A stretch of 61,986 nt of DNA from Prochloron sp. SulCav_FS08_3_32_3330 (GCA_020721205.1 DYNF01000005.1:11480-73465), one strand, 5' to 3'; positions 37,843-48,908 are shown, counted from the stretch's first letter. Notes: generated by a model not told the origin, from the letters alone. Made by a program: numbers and translations.

Positions 37843-39021
37843 ATGAAATTATTAAGTAAAAAAGAACCTGTTACATCTTTATCAAAAAATCTGTTAGGAA
37901 TTTCGATCATGGATCGTTATATTATTACAGAATTAACGATTCCCTTTCTTTTTGGCATGGGTTTATTTACCTCTTTAGGGATTGCGATCGGGACGTTATT
38001 TGAGTTAGTTCGTCAAGTAACAGAAGCAGGATTATCTTTAACTCTTGCTCTACAAATTTTATTATTAAAATTACCTGAATTTGTTGTTTTAGCTTTTCCG
38101 ATGGCGATGTTACTTGCTAGTTTAATGGCTTATAGTCGTCTTTCTAGTGATAGTGAAACTATTGCTTTACGCAGTATTGGTGTTAGTATTTATCGTTTAA
38201 TTATCCCCGGAATTATTTTTAGTTTAGTCATTACAGGAGTTACTTATATTTTTAATGATTTTGTAGCGCCTGCGGCGAATTATCAAGCGTCTATTACTTT
38301 AGAAAAAGCTTTAAATCAATCACAAACTTCTTTTAAACAAAATAATATTATTTATCCTGAATATCAATATATAGAAAAAGAAAATGGACAAAAAGAAAGG
38401 GTAATGATTAGGTTATTTTATGCGGAAAAGTTTGATGGGAATGAAATGCAAAATTTAACAATTTTAGAGCGTTCAAAACCGGAAATGAATCAAATTATTA
38501 CGGCAAAATCAGCTAGTTGGAATATTAAAGAAAATACTTGGGACTTTTTTAATGGTACAACTTATACGATCGCACCGGATGGTTCTTATCGCAATATTTT
38601 ACGTTTTGAACATCAACAACTGGCTTTACCAAAAACAGCTTTAGATTTGGCACAAAGGGGAAGAAAACATAAAGAAATGAACATTTTTCAGGCACAAGAA
38701 TACTTAAATATGATCCGTTTTAGTGGGGATGAAAAAGAGATTCGCAAGGTAGAAGTGAGAATACAAGAAAAAATCTCTTTACCTTTTGTTTGTCTAGTTT
38801 TTGGGTTAGTAGGTTCTGCTTTAGGAACTCGTCCTCAAAATACAAGTAAAGCGACGAGTTTTGGTGTGTGTGTGGGGATTGTTTTTTCTTATTATTTATT
38901 AGGTTTTATGAGTAGTTCTTTAGGTGTATGGGGAGTTTTATCTCCTGTTATGTCGGCATGGCTACCGAATATTTTAGGTTTAAGTGCGGGAAGTTTATTG
39001 TTAATAAAATCGGCAAAATAA
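37843..39021 (+). CDS. LptF/LptG family permease
   Basis: MDRYIITELTIPFLFGMGLFTSLG ... KLPEFVVLAFPMAMLLASLMAYSRLSSDSE. Confidence 0.92.
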   Translation: MKLLSKKEPVTSLSKNLLGISIMDRYIITELTIPFLFGMGLFTSLGIAIGTLFELVRQVTEAGLSLTLALQILLLKLPEFVVLAFPMAMLLASLMAYSRLSSDSETIALRSIGVSIYRLIIPGIIFSLVITGVTYIFNDFVAPAANYQASITLEKALNQSQTSFKQNNIIYPEYQYIEKENGQKERVMIRLFYAEKFDGNEMQNLTILERSKPEMNQIITAKSASWNIKENTWDFFNGTTYTIAPDGSYRNILRFEHQQLALPKTALDLAQRGRKHKEMNIFQAQEYLNMIRFSGDEKEIRKVEVRIQEKISLPFVCLVFGLVGSALGTRPQNTSKATSFGVCVGIVFSYYLLGFMSSSLGVWGVLSPVMSAWLPNILGLSAGSLLLIKSAK

Positions 39022-39181
39022 ATTAAATTTTTAAAATAGGAAATAAAATGACAAATATGATAAATAACAAAGGACATATATGACAAAATTACAAATGTTA
39101 ATAAATATAATTTTTTTGCACAAAAATCTATAGTTGTGCGAAAATAGAAATGAAAGATTAGTGGAGTTCTGAGGTTAAATC

Positions 39182-40144
39182 ATGAAAACTCGATTACAAG
39201 TTCAAAAAAAAGCACCGATTCAGTTAAGAAACAATGCTCCTTCAACTCAGTTATTACAAACTAGACCTTTTGATGGGAAGGAGTCTTTAACTCAATCTGA
39301 TCAAGGGGTAAAATCGGAAAATGATCAGCTTTTGGTTTCTAACTTAGATCATATTGGGGTGACAGCGCCCGGAAGCCCTGCTTTTGCACCTATTCAGGCA
39401 AAAATGAGTATTGGTGCGCCCGGGGATAAATATGAACAAGAAGCTGATCAAACGGCGACTAAAGTGGTTAATGAAATTAATCAGCCTTCTTCTGTTCAAC
39501 GCTCGGCACAGGAGGAAGAAGAACTACAGATGAAACCTGAGACGATTCAACGCTCGGCACAGGAGGAAGAAGAACTACAAATGAAATCTGAGACGATTCA
39601 ACGCTCGGTACTGGATGAAGAAGAACTACAGATGAAACCTGAGACGATTCAACGTGCGGCAGAGGATGAAGAAGAACTACAGATGAAACCTGAGACGATT
39701 CAACGTGCGGCACAGGAGGAAGAAGAACTACAGATGAAACCTGAGACGATTCAACGCTCGGCAGAGGATGAAGAAGAACTACAGATGAAACCTGAGACGA
39801 TTCAACGGGAGGCGAATGGTGCGATGACAGCTTCTCCTGATATAGAGGGTGCGATTCAGGGAAGTAAAGGGAAAGGTGAAGCCCTTGATCAAGGGGTGCG
39901 TGGTAAGATGGAACAGGCTTTTGGTGCGGATTTTAGTGGGGTAAAAGTTCACCATAATAGTGAGTCTGATCAAATTAATCAATCAATCCAAGCAAAGGCT
40001 TTTACTACTGGACAGGATTTATTCTTTAAACAAGGTGCTTATGATCCGAATAGTCGCAGTGGACAAGAGTTATTGGCTCACGAATTGACTCATGTTGTGC
40101 AACAAAATGGTGCGACGGTACAATCAAAAAAAGAGAATAAATAA
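39182..40144 (+). CDS. DUF4157 (eCIS-core) metallopeptidase-like protein with six 17-aa repeats
   Basis: MEQAFGADFSGVKVHHNSESDQIN...ELLAHELTHVVQQ (HExxH). Confidence 0.92.
   Translation: MKTRLQVQKKAPIQLRNNAPSTQLLQTRPFDGKESLTQSDQGVKSENDQLLVSNLDHIGVTAPGSPAFAPIQAKMSIGAPGDKYEQEADQTATKVVNEINQPSSVQRSAQEEEELQMKPETIQRSAQEEEELQMKSETIQRSVLDEEELQMKPETIQRAAEDEEELQMKPETIQRAAQEEEELQMKPETIQRSAEDEEELQMKPETIQREANGAMTASPDIEGAIQGSKGKGEALDQGVRGKMEQAFGADFSGVKVHHNSESDQINQSIQAKAFTTGQDLFFKQGAYDPNSRSGQELLAHELTHVVQQNGATVQSKKENK
39497..39808 (+). repeat. Six 51-bp in-frame repeats (QRSAQEEEELQMKPETI)
   Basis: Direct reading. Confidence 0.95.
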
Positions 40145-40191
40145 AGTAAAATAAAAGAGTATTTTGTTTTTTAGAATGAATGATAGTATTA

Positions 40192-40228
40192 AAAAATCCG
40201 AAATTGTTAACAATTTCGGATTTTTTAG
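40192..40228. terminator. Bidirectional intrinsic terminator
   Basis: AAAAAATCCGAAATTGTTAACAATTTCGGATTTTTT. Confidence 0.9.
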
Positions 40229-40319
40229 TTCGGGGTGATCTTCTTAAAATTATAATTAAATCAGAAAAAGTAGAAATAAATTAATCTTAAAATGTGCAAG
40301 TTCTAAAAAAAAAGGTTAA

Positions 40320-40434
40320 GATATAGCAATTCTCATATTTATGAGGTACAAAATTAATCCTTTTTGTCATTTGTCACTTGTCATTTGTCCTTTGTAAGAC
40401 TGTACCTCATGACTAGGAAAAACGCTATAAAAAA
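40320..40434. repeat. Imperfect inverted-repeat element (TATAGC...ATGAGGTAC / GTACCTCAT...GCTATA); half-copy at 8598-8635
   Basis: Direct reading of both arms. Confidence 0.65.
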
Positions 40435-40514
40435 ATTAAAAAATTGATCACAAAAAAATTTTGAATTTAATTAAAAATAAGTTTTCAATCTAAAATCACA
40501 AATCAAAAATTAAG

Positions 40515-41846
40515 ATGACATTAATCGAAAATAAAACAGAAAATCCAAATCAAACTACTAATTTAATTAGCCTTATAACTGCGATTTGCTTAGTTATTGC
40601 TAATATGGTAGGCACAGGAGTTTTTACCAGTTTAGGCTTTCAAGTATTAGGAATCCAGTCGGGTTTTTCTTTACTCTTTTTATGGTTTGTCGGGGGGATT
40701 TTTGCCCTCTGTGGGGCTTTATGTTATGGCGAGTTAGGATCTGTGATGCCCCGATCGGGCGGGGAATATCATTATTTGTCAAAAATATATCATCCGGCGA
40801 TCGGTTTTTTATCGGGTTGGTTATCGGTGACAGTGGGTTTTGCCGCCCCGATCGCCGCCGCTTCTATGGCTTTAGGGAAATATACCACCAGTGTTTTTCC
40901 CGGAATCAATGAAATGGCGATCGCCCTAATAACGGTAATTGCTGTATCATTTGTACATACTCAAAATATTAAATTAGGAGGTTCTTTTCAGCAAATTTTT
41001 ACCATTTTAAAAATCGCTTTAATTGTTATTTTAATCATTTGTGGTTTAATTTTTGCCAATCCTCAACCCCTTAGTTTTTTACCAAATGCTAATAGTTTTA
41101 CTGACATTTTAAGCTCACCTTTTGCGATTTCTTTAGTCTATGTTTCCTATTCCTATTCTGGTTGGAATGCGGCAATTTATTTAGCTAGTGAAGTTAAAAA
41201 ACCTGAAAAAAATATCCCTCGTGCTTTAATTATTGGAACAGCAATTGTTACAGTTTTATATCTACTTTTAAACTTCATTTTTCTTTATACTGCCCCCATA
41301 GAAGAAATGGCTGGACAGCTTGAGGTGGGAGCGATTGCGGCTAAATATATTTTTGGAGAATCCGGGGGTAAAATCATGGCTTTTTTAATTGCTTTTGGTT
41401 TAATTTCTTCTATTAGTTCAATGATTTTAGCCGGACCTAGAGTAACTCAAGTAATAGGAGAAGATATACCTGTATTTAATTTTCTTGCTAAAAAAAATAA
41501 AAACGGTATTCCTTTATATGCCTTATTACTACAATTATTTATTGTGATTGTGTTAATAATAACTGCCAGTTTTGAAACGATTATTAACTATTTAGGATTT
41601 ACCTTAACTTTATCATCTTTACTAACAGTAATCGGATTATTTATTCATCGTGATAAATATTCTGAAATACCCCGCCCTTATAAAACATGGGGTTATCCCA
41701 TCACACCGATTATATTTTTTAACATTAGTGTGTGGATTTTAGCTTTTATCATCAAAGATAAACCCTTGGTTGCTTTATGGGGTTTAGGAACAATTTTATT
41801 AGGTTTAATCGTCTATTTTATCTCAGCTAAAAAGAAATTAGCTTAA
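40515..41846 (+). CDS. APC family amino acid permease
   Basis: MVGTGVFTSLGFQ, YGELGSVMPRSGGEYHYLSKIYHPAIGFLSGW. Confidence 0.92.
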   Translation: MTLIENKTENPNQTTNLISLITAICLVIANMVGTGVFTSLGFQVLGIQSGFSLLFLWFVGGIFALCGALCYGELGSVMPRSGGEYHYLSKIYHPAIGFLSGWLSVTVGFAAPIAAASMALGKYTTSVFPGINEMAIALITVIAVSFVHTQNIKLGGSFQQIFTILKIALIVILIICGLIFANPQPLSFLPNANSFTDILSSPFAISLVYVSYSYSGWNAAIYLASEVKKPEKNIPRALIIGTAIVTVLYLLLNFIFLYTAPIEEMAGQLEVGAIAAKYIFGESGGKIMAFLIAFGLISSISSMILAGPRVTQVIGEDIPVFNFLAKKNKNGIPLYALLLQLFIVIVLIITASFETIINYLGFTLTLSSLLTVIGLFIHRDKYSEIPRPYKTWGYPITPIIFFNISVWILAFIIKDKPLVALWGLGTILLGLIVYFISAKKKLA

Positions 41847-41978
41847 TAATTCAAAATTCAAAATTCAAAATAAGTGCAGTAGAAAAGAGAAAAAGATAAC
41901 TAATCACAATGCACTTTAGCTTAATAATTCAAAATTCAAAATTCAAAATAAATGCACTTTATCTTATCAAATCTTATC

Positions 41979-43286
41979 ATGAAAATCAAAAAAAATCTTT
42001 CTTTAATTTTTGCTTTATTAACGATTAGTTTTTTGACTCAAGCCTGTAATCAAACTGACACTAATGTTACGGAAAATAACGGTGAAACAACCACAGAAAA
42101 CCCTGTAGAAACCACACCTCCAAAACCCGTTGATCCTTTAGCCAAATATGACTTAGAAAAATCAAAAAAATTAACGGATACTGCTAAAATTTTAGCAGGA
42201 ATGACCTTAGATGAAAATAGTTCCCTTGGGGCAATTCAAAAAACTTCAGCATGGTTAAGTAATCATAACTTTTTTGAGAATAAATGGGCAGAATTAGACA
42301 CAAACCAATATAGTAAAGTAAGGGCTTGGTCTGCACAAGAATTAAAAACTTTTCATGATCAGAAAACTCCAGTTTTTTATCCTTTTAGTGGACCTGATTT
42401 TCTCTATCTTTATAACCTTTTTCCCCAAGCAGAAAAATATACGATGTTTGCTTTAGATCCCGTCGGTATAATTCCTACTCTTGATCAACTTTCTCCTGAG
42501 GAAATAAATCAGAAATTAGTTAATGCGAGAAAATCTCTAGGTGCTATCTTAGATTGGAGTTTTTTTCGTACCTTAGATATGGATATTGATTTAGCTGAAC
42601 AGGGTGTTATTCCTATCATTTTTCTATTTATGGCGCGTACTAATAATCAAATTTTAGATGTACAATATATCTCCCTTGATCCGGAGGCGAATATTAAAAT
42701 TATTGACGAAAAAACGAAAAAAGAAATTGAACAAAAAAGGAAACAAATTTGTCAAGAAAATGGAATTAAATTTGATGCTTGTGCTAATTCAAATGTTATT
42801 ATTCCGGCGGATAATGTGGTGTTAGGAGTACAAATTGATTTCCTTCCTGAAGAAGAAAAAATGCCTCGCACTTTATACTATTTTGCGGGTAATTTAGATA
42901 ATAATGGCATGGAAGGAAGACCTCAAGTTAGTAAATTTGTTGCACAAATTAATCCGAAGGAAACTGTCACCTACTTAAAAGCGGCTTCTTATTTAATGTA
43001 TATGGACAGTTTTTCTAATATTCGAGATACTATTTTAGACTATAGTAGTAACATTTTACAGGATGATTCTGGGATGCCTTTAAAAGCATTTGATCCGGCA
43101 AAATGGGACTTTCAATTATATGGAAGTTATAACGCCCCTATTAGTATTTTTAGTGGCAATACTCAAGCAGATTTACGTCAAAAATATCAAACAGATAAAA
43201 ATGTTAAACCTTTAAATTTTGGGATTGGTTATCAATTTCAAGTAGGTACATCTAATTTAATGTTAACTACCAAAAAAGATAATTAA
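41979..43286 (+). CDS. Hypothetical lipoprotein
   Basis: MKIKKNLSLIFALLTISFLTQAC lipobox; track start 41952 moved to 41979. Confidence 0.65.
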   Translation: MKIKKNLSLIFALLTISFLTQACNQTDTNVTENNGETTTENPVETTPPKPVDPLAKYDLEKSKKLTDTAKILAGMTLDENSSLGAIQKTSAWLSNHNFFENKWAELDTNQYSKVRAWSAQELKTFHDQKTPVFYPFSGPDFLYLYNLFPQAEKYTMFALDPVGIIPTLDQLSPEEINQKLVNARKSLGAILDWSFFRTLDMDIDLAEQGVIPIIFLFMARTNNQILDVQYISLDPEANIKIIDEKTKKEIEQKRKQICQENGIKFDACANSNVIIPADNVVLGVQIDFLPEEEKMPRTLYYFAGNLDNNGMEGRPQVSKFVAQINPKETVTYLKAASYLMYMDSFSNIRDTILDYSSNILQDDSGMPLKAFDPAKWDFQLYGSYNAPISIFSGNTQADLRQKYQTDKNVKPLNFGIGYQFQVGTSNLMLTTKKDN

Positions 43287-43287
43287 T

Positions 43288-43346
43288 CGGTTTGTTGTTG
43301 CGCTTCAGCGCTAAAAGAAGTGGTGCTAAAGCACAACAACGAACCT
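43288..43346. repeat. Family-2 palindromic repeat
   Basis: ggtttgttgttgcgcttcagcgc...gtgctaaagcacaacaacgaacct. Confidence 0.9.
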
Positions 43347-43357
43347 TATTTTTTGAC

Positions 43358-44656
43358 TTATTCTTGTTGTTTTAAAGGTAAAATAACGGTTAACCAAGCA
43401 CCTTTTGTTTGCGGATTATTTTGGGCTTTAATTGAGCCTTGATGAGCTTGAATAATGTTTTTAGCAATGGCTAAACCTAAACCACTTCCTTGACGAATAG
43501 GAGGCTGATCTTTGTTAAAATTAGATTGTCTTTGACGAGAGGTATCTCCCCGATATAATCTTTCAAAAATATAGGGTAAATCCTCTTGTCTAAAGCCTTC
43601 CCCTGAATCAATAATGTTGATTTCTACACTATCATTTTGATTAATTAATGTATCATAATTGATTATTATTTGTAATATTCCTTGCTCTGGACTATGTTTT
43701 ATACTATTATCAAGAAGATTAATAAATACTTGAGTTAAACGGTTAGGATCTCCTTCTAATTCTACTTTTTCTAAACCGGAAATTTCTAAATCAATCGCTT
43801 TTTGATTAGCGATCGGGGTTAAAATTTGCCAAACTGACTCGATTAATCCTCTTAATTCTACTATTTCAAAATGGAGATTTTGACTCGGATTTTCACTAAT
43901 TTGACTGATTTCTAACCATTCCTGTGCTAACTGAGTTAAACGAGTAATTTCTTTTAACATTTGTTTCACCCAATCCTGCTCTGGAGGCTTTAGTCTTCTT
44001 TCTAAGGTTTCTGCTACTAAATAAATAGCCGTTAAAGGGGTGCGTAACTCATGAGTTAAATCGGAAATAGCCCGATCGCGCGATCGAGTTAAATTAACTA
44101 AAGGTTGTTGACTAATTAAGAAAACTCCTACTTGTTTTTGAGGCAAAGGAAAACTAATACCTCTTAATACTAATGAATTAACTTCTTTTTTTTCTTGTAA
44201 AGGCTCAAAATTAGTAGTATAATAAGTCCATTCTACCTCTTGTCTTTTCTGAGATTTGCGAGTATATTCTATTAATTGATCTAATTCATAAGAGCGAACT
44301 AACTCTAATAATAAGCGTATTTGTCCGGGTTTCCAGCGATTAATATTTAATAATTGTTTTGCTTCTTCATTACACCATAATAATTGATTTTCCTGATCTA
44401 CCTGTAAATAACCAATCGGGGAAATATCTACTAAATCCTCCCATTCTTGAATCTGTTGATTCAGAGTATCAAGTTGTAAATGGAGTTGAGTTAATTCTCG
44501 GCGCAGGAGAGATAAGTTAGATAAAGAGGGGATTTCCTCTTGATCAGGGGAAACAGAGGCTAACATTTGTTTAAGTTTTTGATCGAAATAAATTTGTCGC
44601 CAAACACAGATTCCTAGCCCCAATAATAATCCTATTAACAATGAAATAGCATCCAT
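43358..44656 (-). CDS. Sensor histidine kinase, SphS/PhoR-like
   Basis: N-terminal TM, PAS, ISDLTHELRTPLTAIYLVAETLE, GSGLGLAIAKNIIQAHQG. Confidence 0.88.
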   Translation of the reverse strand: MDAISLLIGLLLGLGICVWRQIYFDQKLKQMLASVSPDQEEIPSLSNLSLLRRELTQLHLQLDTLNQQIQEWEDLVDISPIGYLQVDQENQLLWCNEEAKQLLNINRWKPGQIRLLLELVRSYELDQLIEYTRKSQKRQEVEWTYYTTNFEPLQEKKEVNSLVLRGISFPLPQKQVGVFLISQQPLVNLTRSRDRAISDLTHELRTPLTAIYLVAETLERRLKPPEQDWVKQMLKEITRLTQLAQEWLEISQISENPSQNLHFEIVELRGLIESVWQILTPIANQKAIDLEISGLEKVELEGDPNRLTQVFINLLDNSIKHSPEQGILQIIINYDTLINQNDSVEINIIDSGEGFRQEDLPYIFERLYRGDTSRQRQSNFNKDQPPIRQGSGLGLAIAKNIIQAHQGSIKAQNNPQTKGAWLTVILPLKQQE

Positions 44657-44768
44657 TTTAAATTCACAATTTCCAATTCAAAATTAAAAAATTTATCATA
44701 AAATTTAATTAAATCTTTCCTCATTGTATCGCATAAAATTTAATTTAAACTAAAAAGGAGATCATTAA

Positions 44769-45428
44769 ATGTTAACAAAAATTGGTGTGATTGGAGATAT
44801 TCATGGAGAATCTTTCTTATTAGAAATTGCCCTGAAATTTTTTGAGGTAATTAATATTAATCCTATTTTAACAGTGGGTGACATTTTAGACGGAGAAGGT
44901 AATATAGATCACTGTTGTGAATTGTTACAAAAATATCAAGTTATGGCAGTCAAAGGAAATCATGAAAGATGGTTTTTTGATAATCATTTAAGACAGCTTA
45001 AAAATGCGACTCAATTAACAGATATTAATGAAAATTCTTATCAATATTTAGCAAATTTACCCGCTACTAAAGTATTAGAAACTCCCGAAGGTTTATTATT
45101 ATTATGTCATGGTTTAGATACGGATGATATGATCAAATTAAATCCTGATGATTATGGTTATGCGATTGAATCTAATTTACCATTACAAAATATAATTAAT
45201 GATCAAAAATATAGATTTGTTATTAATGGACATACTCATTTAAGAATGGTGAGAAAATTTGAGAATTTAACTATTATTAATGCTGGAAGTTTGAAAGCGA
45301 AAAGTAATTATAATCGAAGACCTTGTTTTTCAATTGTAGATTTTGTCAAAAAAATAGTCGAATATTACGAATTTACGGAAGCTGAAGAAAAACATATTTT
45401 CTTAGCAGAAACTTTGATTTTCGATTAA
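44769..45428 (+). CDS. Metallophosphoesterase
   Basis: GVIGDIHGESFLLE, TVGDILDGEG, VKGNHERWF, INGHTHLR. Confidence 0.93.
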   Translation: MLTKIGVIGDIHGESFLLEIALKFFEVININPILTVGDILDGEGNIDHCCELLQKYQVMAVKGNHERWFFDNHLRQLKNATQLTDINENSYQYLANLPATKVLETPEGLLLLCHGLDTDDMIKLNPDDYGYAIESNLPLQNIINDQKYRFVINGHTHLRMVRKFENLTIINAGSLKAKSNYNRRPCFSIVDFVKKIVEYYEFTEAEEKHIFLAETLIFD

Positions 45429-45487
45429 GGTTTGTTGTTGCACTTCAGCGCTATGATTGTAGTGCTAAAGCCCAACAATAAACAAAA
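45427..45487. repeat. Family-2 palindromic repeat
   Basis: ggtttgttgttgcacttcagcgc...gtgctaaagcccaacaataaac. Confidence 0.88.
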
Positions 45488-45676
45488 TTTCCGAGCTGAT
45501 CAGAATGTAAATAAATATTAATATTTGCCCGAAAATTGAAAGTCTTGTTACAATACAAAAGATTTAACTTTATTTATATTTTTAAATTAGCTTTAGCAAA
45601 AATTATCCCTTCTGTAAAATAAACATTTTAACTTGTTTTACGATTGATAAATTATTGAAAATTAAGAGGAAAAATT

Positions 45677-48235
45677 ATGACTTTTGTTACCGAATATGTG
45701 CCGACTCAAAGTCCCACAATTCAACCTTATCAACAGAAAAATACCACAGGAGTTTATATTACAATTCATGGACATTTTTATCAACCACCAAGGGAAAATC
45801 CTTACTTAAATACCATTGAAAAACAGCCTAGTGCTACCCCTTTTCATAACTGGAATGAGCGCATTTATTTTGAATGTTATCGCCCGAATGCTTTTGCCCG
45901 AATCGTTAATGATCAACAACAAATTGTTGGTATTGTTAATAATTATGAATATATTAGTTTTAATATTGGTCCTACTCTTATGTCATGGTTAGAAACCTAT
46001 GATTTAGAGGTATATCAAAGGATTTTAGAGGCTGATCGAAAAAGTGCGGAAAGATTAAATGGACATGGAAATGCGATCGCTCAAGCTTATAATCATATTA
46101 TTTTACCTTTAGCAAATAAAAGAGATAAATACACTCAGATTCGTTGGGGAAAAGAGGATTTTCGTCACCGTTTTCAGCGTAATCCTGAAGGAATTTGGTT
46201 AGCAGAAACCGCCGTTGATTATCCTACTTTAGAAGTATTAATAGAGGAAGGCATAAAATTTATTGTTCTTGCACCCTCCCAATCTCAAAGATGTCGTCCC
46301 TTTCCTACGGCGGAAAATCCTGATCCCCACTGGCTAGAAGTGGGAGGCTCACAAATTGATCCGACTCGTCCCTACCGATGTTATTTGGCTGAAAACTCAG
46401 AAAAATATATTGATATCTTTTTCTATGATGGTCCCATTTCGAGGGATATGGGCTTTAATGAAGTTTTACAAAGTGCCTCGATCTTTACAAGTCGCTTAGG
46501 ACAAGCTGTAAGGGGGGATCACCGTCCTTCCCAACTGATCAGCGTTGCGACGGACGGCGAAACTTTCGGGCATCATAAATATGGCACAGAAAAATGTATC
46601 GCTTATGCCGTTACTGAGGAATTACCCCGCCGAGGTTGGACTGTGACAAATTATGCTCATTATCTGAGTATTTATCCCCCTACTTGGGAAGTGGTTTTAA
46701 AACCTGTTACTGCTTGGAGTTGCTCTCACGGCGTAGATCGGTGGCAAGATGACTGTGGTTGTGGAGGCGGTGGTGACTGGCATCAAAAATGGCGTAAACC
46801 CTTGCGTAATGCTTTAGATTGGCTACGAGATCAATTAATTGATATTTATGAGCATAAAGCTTCTCAATTTTTTCTTGATCCTTGGCACACAAGGGATGAA
46901 TATATCAAGATTATTTTAGATCGTAATCCTAAAAATATAGAGGCTTTTTTGAATATTCATCAATCTCACAGCTTAACAGACTCAGAAAAAGTGGACGCTT
47001 TACGTTTATTGGAGATGCAACGTCATGCTTTGTTGATGTATACCAGTTGTGGCTGGTTTTTTGAGGAAATTTCAAGACCCGAAGGAGTACAAATTTTACG
47101 TTATGCTTCAAGGGCGTTAGAATTAGCGGGAGAATTGACGGGAATACAGCTAGAAAGGGAATTTCTGGAATATTTGGCGTTAGCACCCAGTAATCTCAAG
47201 ATTTATCAAGATGGAGCGCAAATTTATCAAAAAATGGTAGTTTCTGCTCAAATCGGCTTTAAACAAGTGGCGGCTCACTATGCAATCAGTTCTTTATTTA
47301 CTAATTATTCTGAATATGAACAGATTTATTGTTATATTGCTCAACAATTAGACTACAAAAAAAGACAAATTGGATCCTTAACTTTAGCAGTGGGGCAAGT
47401 GCGTCTTATGTCAGAAATTACTCAGGAAAGCTCTCATTTTATGTTTGGGGTATTTCATTTAGGAGGAGGAGATTTTTATTGTTGTATTCAGCCTTTTATG
47501 AGTAGAAGTATTTATGGAAAATTAAAGGAAACTCTGTTTGAAACATTAAATCAAGGGAGTATTGTGGAGATTATTTTAGCGATGAGTCAGTTATTTGGAG
47601 ATGAATTTTTTAATTTAGAAAATTTATTTACGGAGGAGCGTCATCGTATTATTGAGAAATTAGCTCATAAAACGAAAAAGCGTTTAGATCAGCTTTATAC
47701 ACAGGTTTACCGTGATAATTATAGTATGATTGTGGCGTTTCAGCGTAATGAGTTACCCGTGCCTCAAGAGTTACAGGTGGCGGCGGAGGTGGCTTTATCT
47801 CATCGTTGTCTTAAGGGTTTTGACGTTTTAGAAAAAGATGAGGATAATTCAGAGTCTCTGAAAACTACTTTAAATGATTTAATTGCGATCGCCTCGGAGG
47901 TAAATAATTTAAGATGTAAATTAACTTTACCAGAGGGTAAAAAAATTCTGGAAAAGTTAATTTTACAAAAATTAGGAAAGATATTAAATAATCATAAAAT
48001 TGAACATTTAGACATAGAAATTGAACAATTATTACAGATTATTGATCTTGGCGAAAAACTGAAACTTAATCTTTGTTTAGAGCCGGGGCAGGAGCTTTAT
48101 TTTAATTATTTACATGAGCAAATAATTCCTAATTGTTTTGATCATAATAATAATGGTTCTTGTCCTTGGCAGACTTCCAAATTAAAAAGTATTTTACAAT
48201 TAGGGAAAAAGTTAGAAGTGGAGGTTTTTCAGTAA
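45677..48235 (+). CDS. DUF3536 / glycoside hydrolase family 57-like protein
   Basis: TIHGHFYQPPRENPYLNTIEKQPSATPFHNWNERIYFECYRPNAFARI, ATDGETFGHHK. Confidence 0.9.
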   Translation: MTFVTEYVPTQSPTIQPYQQKNTTGVYITIHGHFYQPPRENPYLNTIEKQPSATPFHNWNERIYFECYRPNAFARIVNDQQQIVGIVNNYEYISFNIGPTLMSWLETYDLEVYQRILEADRKSAERLNGHGNAIAQAYNHIILPLANKRDKYTQIRWGKEDFRHRFQRNPEGIWLAETAVDYPTLEVLIEEGIKFIVLAPSQSQRCRPFPTAENPDPHWLEVGGSQIDPTRPYRCYLAENSEKYIDIFFYDGPISRDMGFNEVLQSASIFTSRLGQAVRGDHRPSQLISVATDGETFGHHKYGTEKCIAYAVTEELPRRGWTVTNYAHYLSIYPPTWEVVLKPVTAWSCSHGVDRWQDDCGCGGGGDWHQKWRKPLRNALDWLRDQLIDIYEHKASQFFLDPWHTRDEYIKIILDRNPKNIEAFLNIHQSHSLTDSEKVDALRLLEMQRHALLMYTSCGWFFEEISRPEGVQILRYASRALELAGELTGIQLEREFLEYLALAPSNLKIYQDGAQIYQKMVVSAQIGFKQVAAHYAISSLFTNYSEYEQIYCYIAQQLDYKKRQIGSLTLAVGQVRLMSEITQESSHFMFGVFHLGGGDFYCCIQPFMSRSIYGKLKETLFETLNQGSIVEIILAMSQLFGDEFFNLENLFTEERHRIIEKLAHKTKKRLDQLYTQVYRDNYSMIVAFQRNELPVPQELQVAAEVALSHRCLKGFDVLEKDEDNSESLKTTLNDLIAIASEVNNLRCKLTLPEGKKILEKLILQKLGKILNNHKIEHLDIEIEQLLQIIDLGEKLKLNLCLEPGQELYFNYLHEQIIPNCFDHNNNGSCPWQTSKLKSILQLGKKLEVEVFQ

Positions 48236-48314
48236 TTAAAAGTAAGGTGGGCATGGCAAAAAATCAGATAGTTATTACAAAATATAAGGATAGCCATGCC
48301 CCCCTACAATTATT

Positions 48315-48908
48315 TTATATTTTATTTATGACTAATTTTTCTTGATTAATGGGATCAGTTTCGATTAAAGAAATATAATGAATCCAATGATAATAGTCTG
48401 TTAATAATTGAGTTAAAAGTTTTTGTTTTATGCGCAATAAAACACTTTTTAAAAGACTATTTCCTGCCATTTCTAATAAAGGTTTGGGGGTGATCCATAA
48501 AGCGGGAGGAATTTGAAATTTTACTTGTAAATCTGCTTTTCCTTTTAAATAAGTTTGTTGATTAATGACACAAGAAGATAATTGTCCTGTTAATTTTAAA
48601 TAAAAACAATGTTTTGCCGCATTTATTCCTTTTATATCATATTCTTCTGAGTCTAAATGCACAATTCCATTGTTTTCAGACCAAACTTTTAACACCACAG
48701 TAGGTTGGAATTTATAGATATCCATAAAATTTAAAGGGCGCATTTTTAAGCGATAACGATCCTCTGATAATTGTTCCATTAGTTGAGGATCGGCGATCGC
48801 TTTGACAACGCGCTGAGGTTGACTCAGATAATGATGAATCGGGACAATTCTTTCTTCCACTAAAATTTTGACAGTTTCAGAGGCTCTAAACTCGGTATTT
48901 GTATTCAT
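48315..48908 (-). CDS. DUF1997 family protein
   Basis: EERIVPIHHYLSQPQRVVKAIADPQLMEQL...RYRLKMRPLNFMDIYKFQPTVVLKVW. Confidence 0.8.
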   Translation of the reverse strand: MNTNTEFRASETVKILVEERIVPIHHYLSQPQRVVKAIADPQLMEQLSEDRYRLKMRPLNFMDIYKFQPTVVLKVWSENNGIVHLDSEEYDIKGINAAKHCFYLKLTGQLSSCVINQQTYLKGKADLQVKFQIPPALWITPKPLLEMAGNSLLKSVLLRIKQKLLTQLLTDYYHWIHYISLIETDPINQEKLVINKI

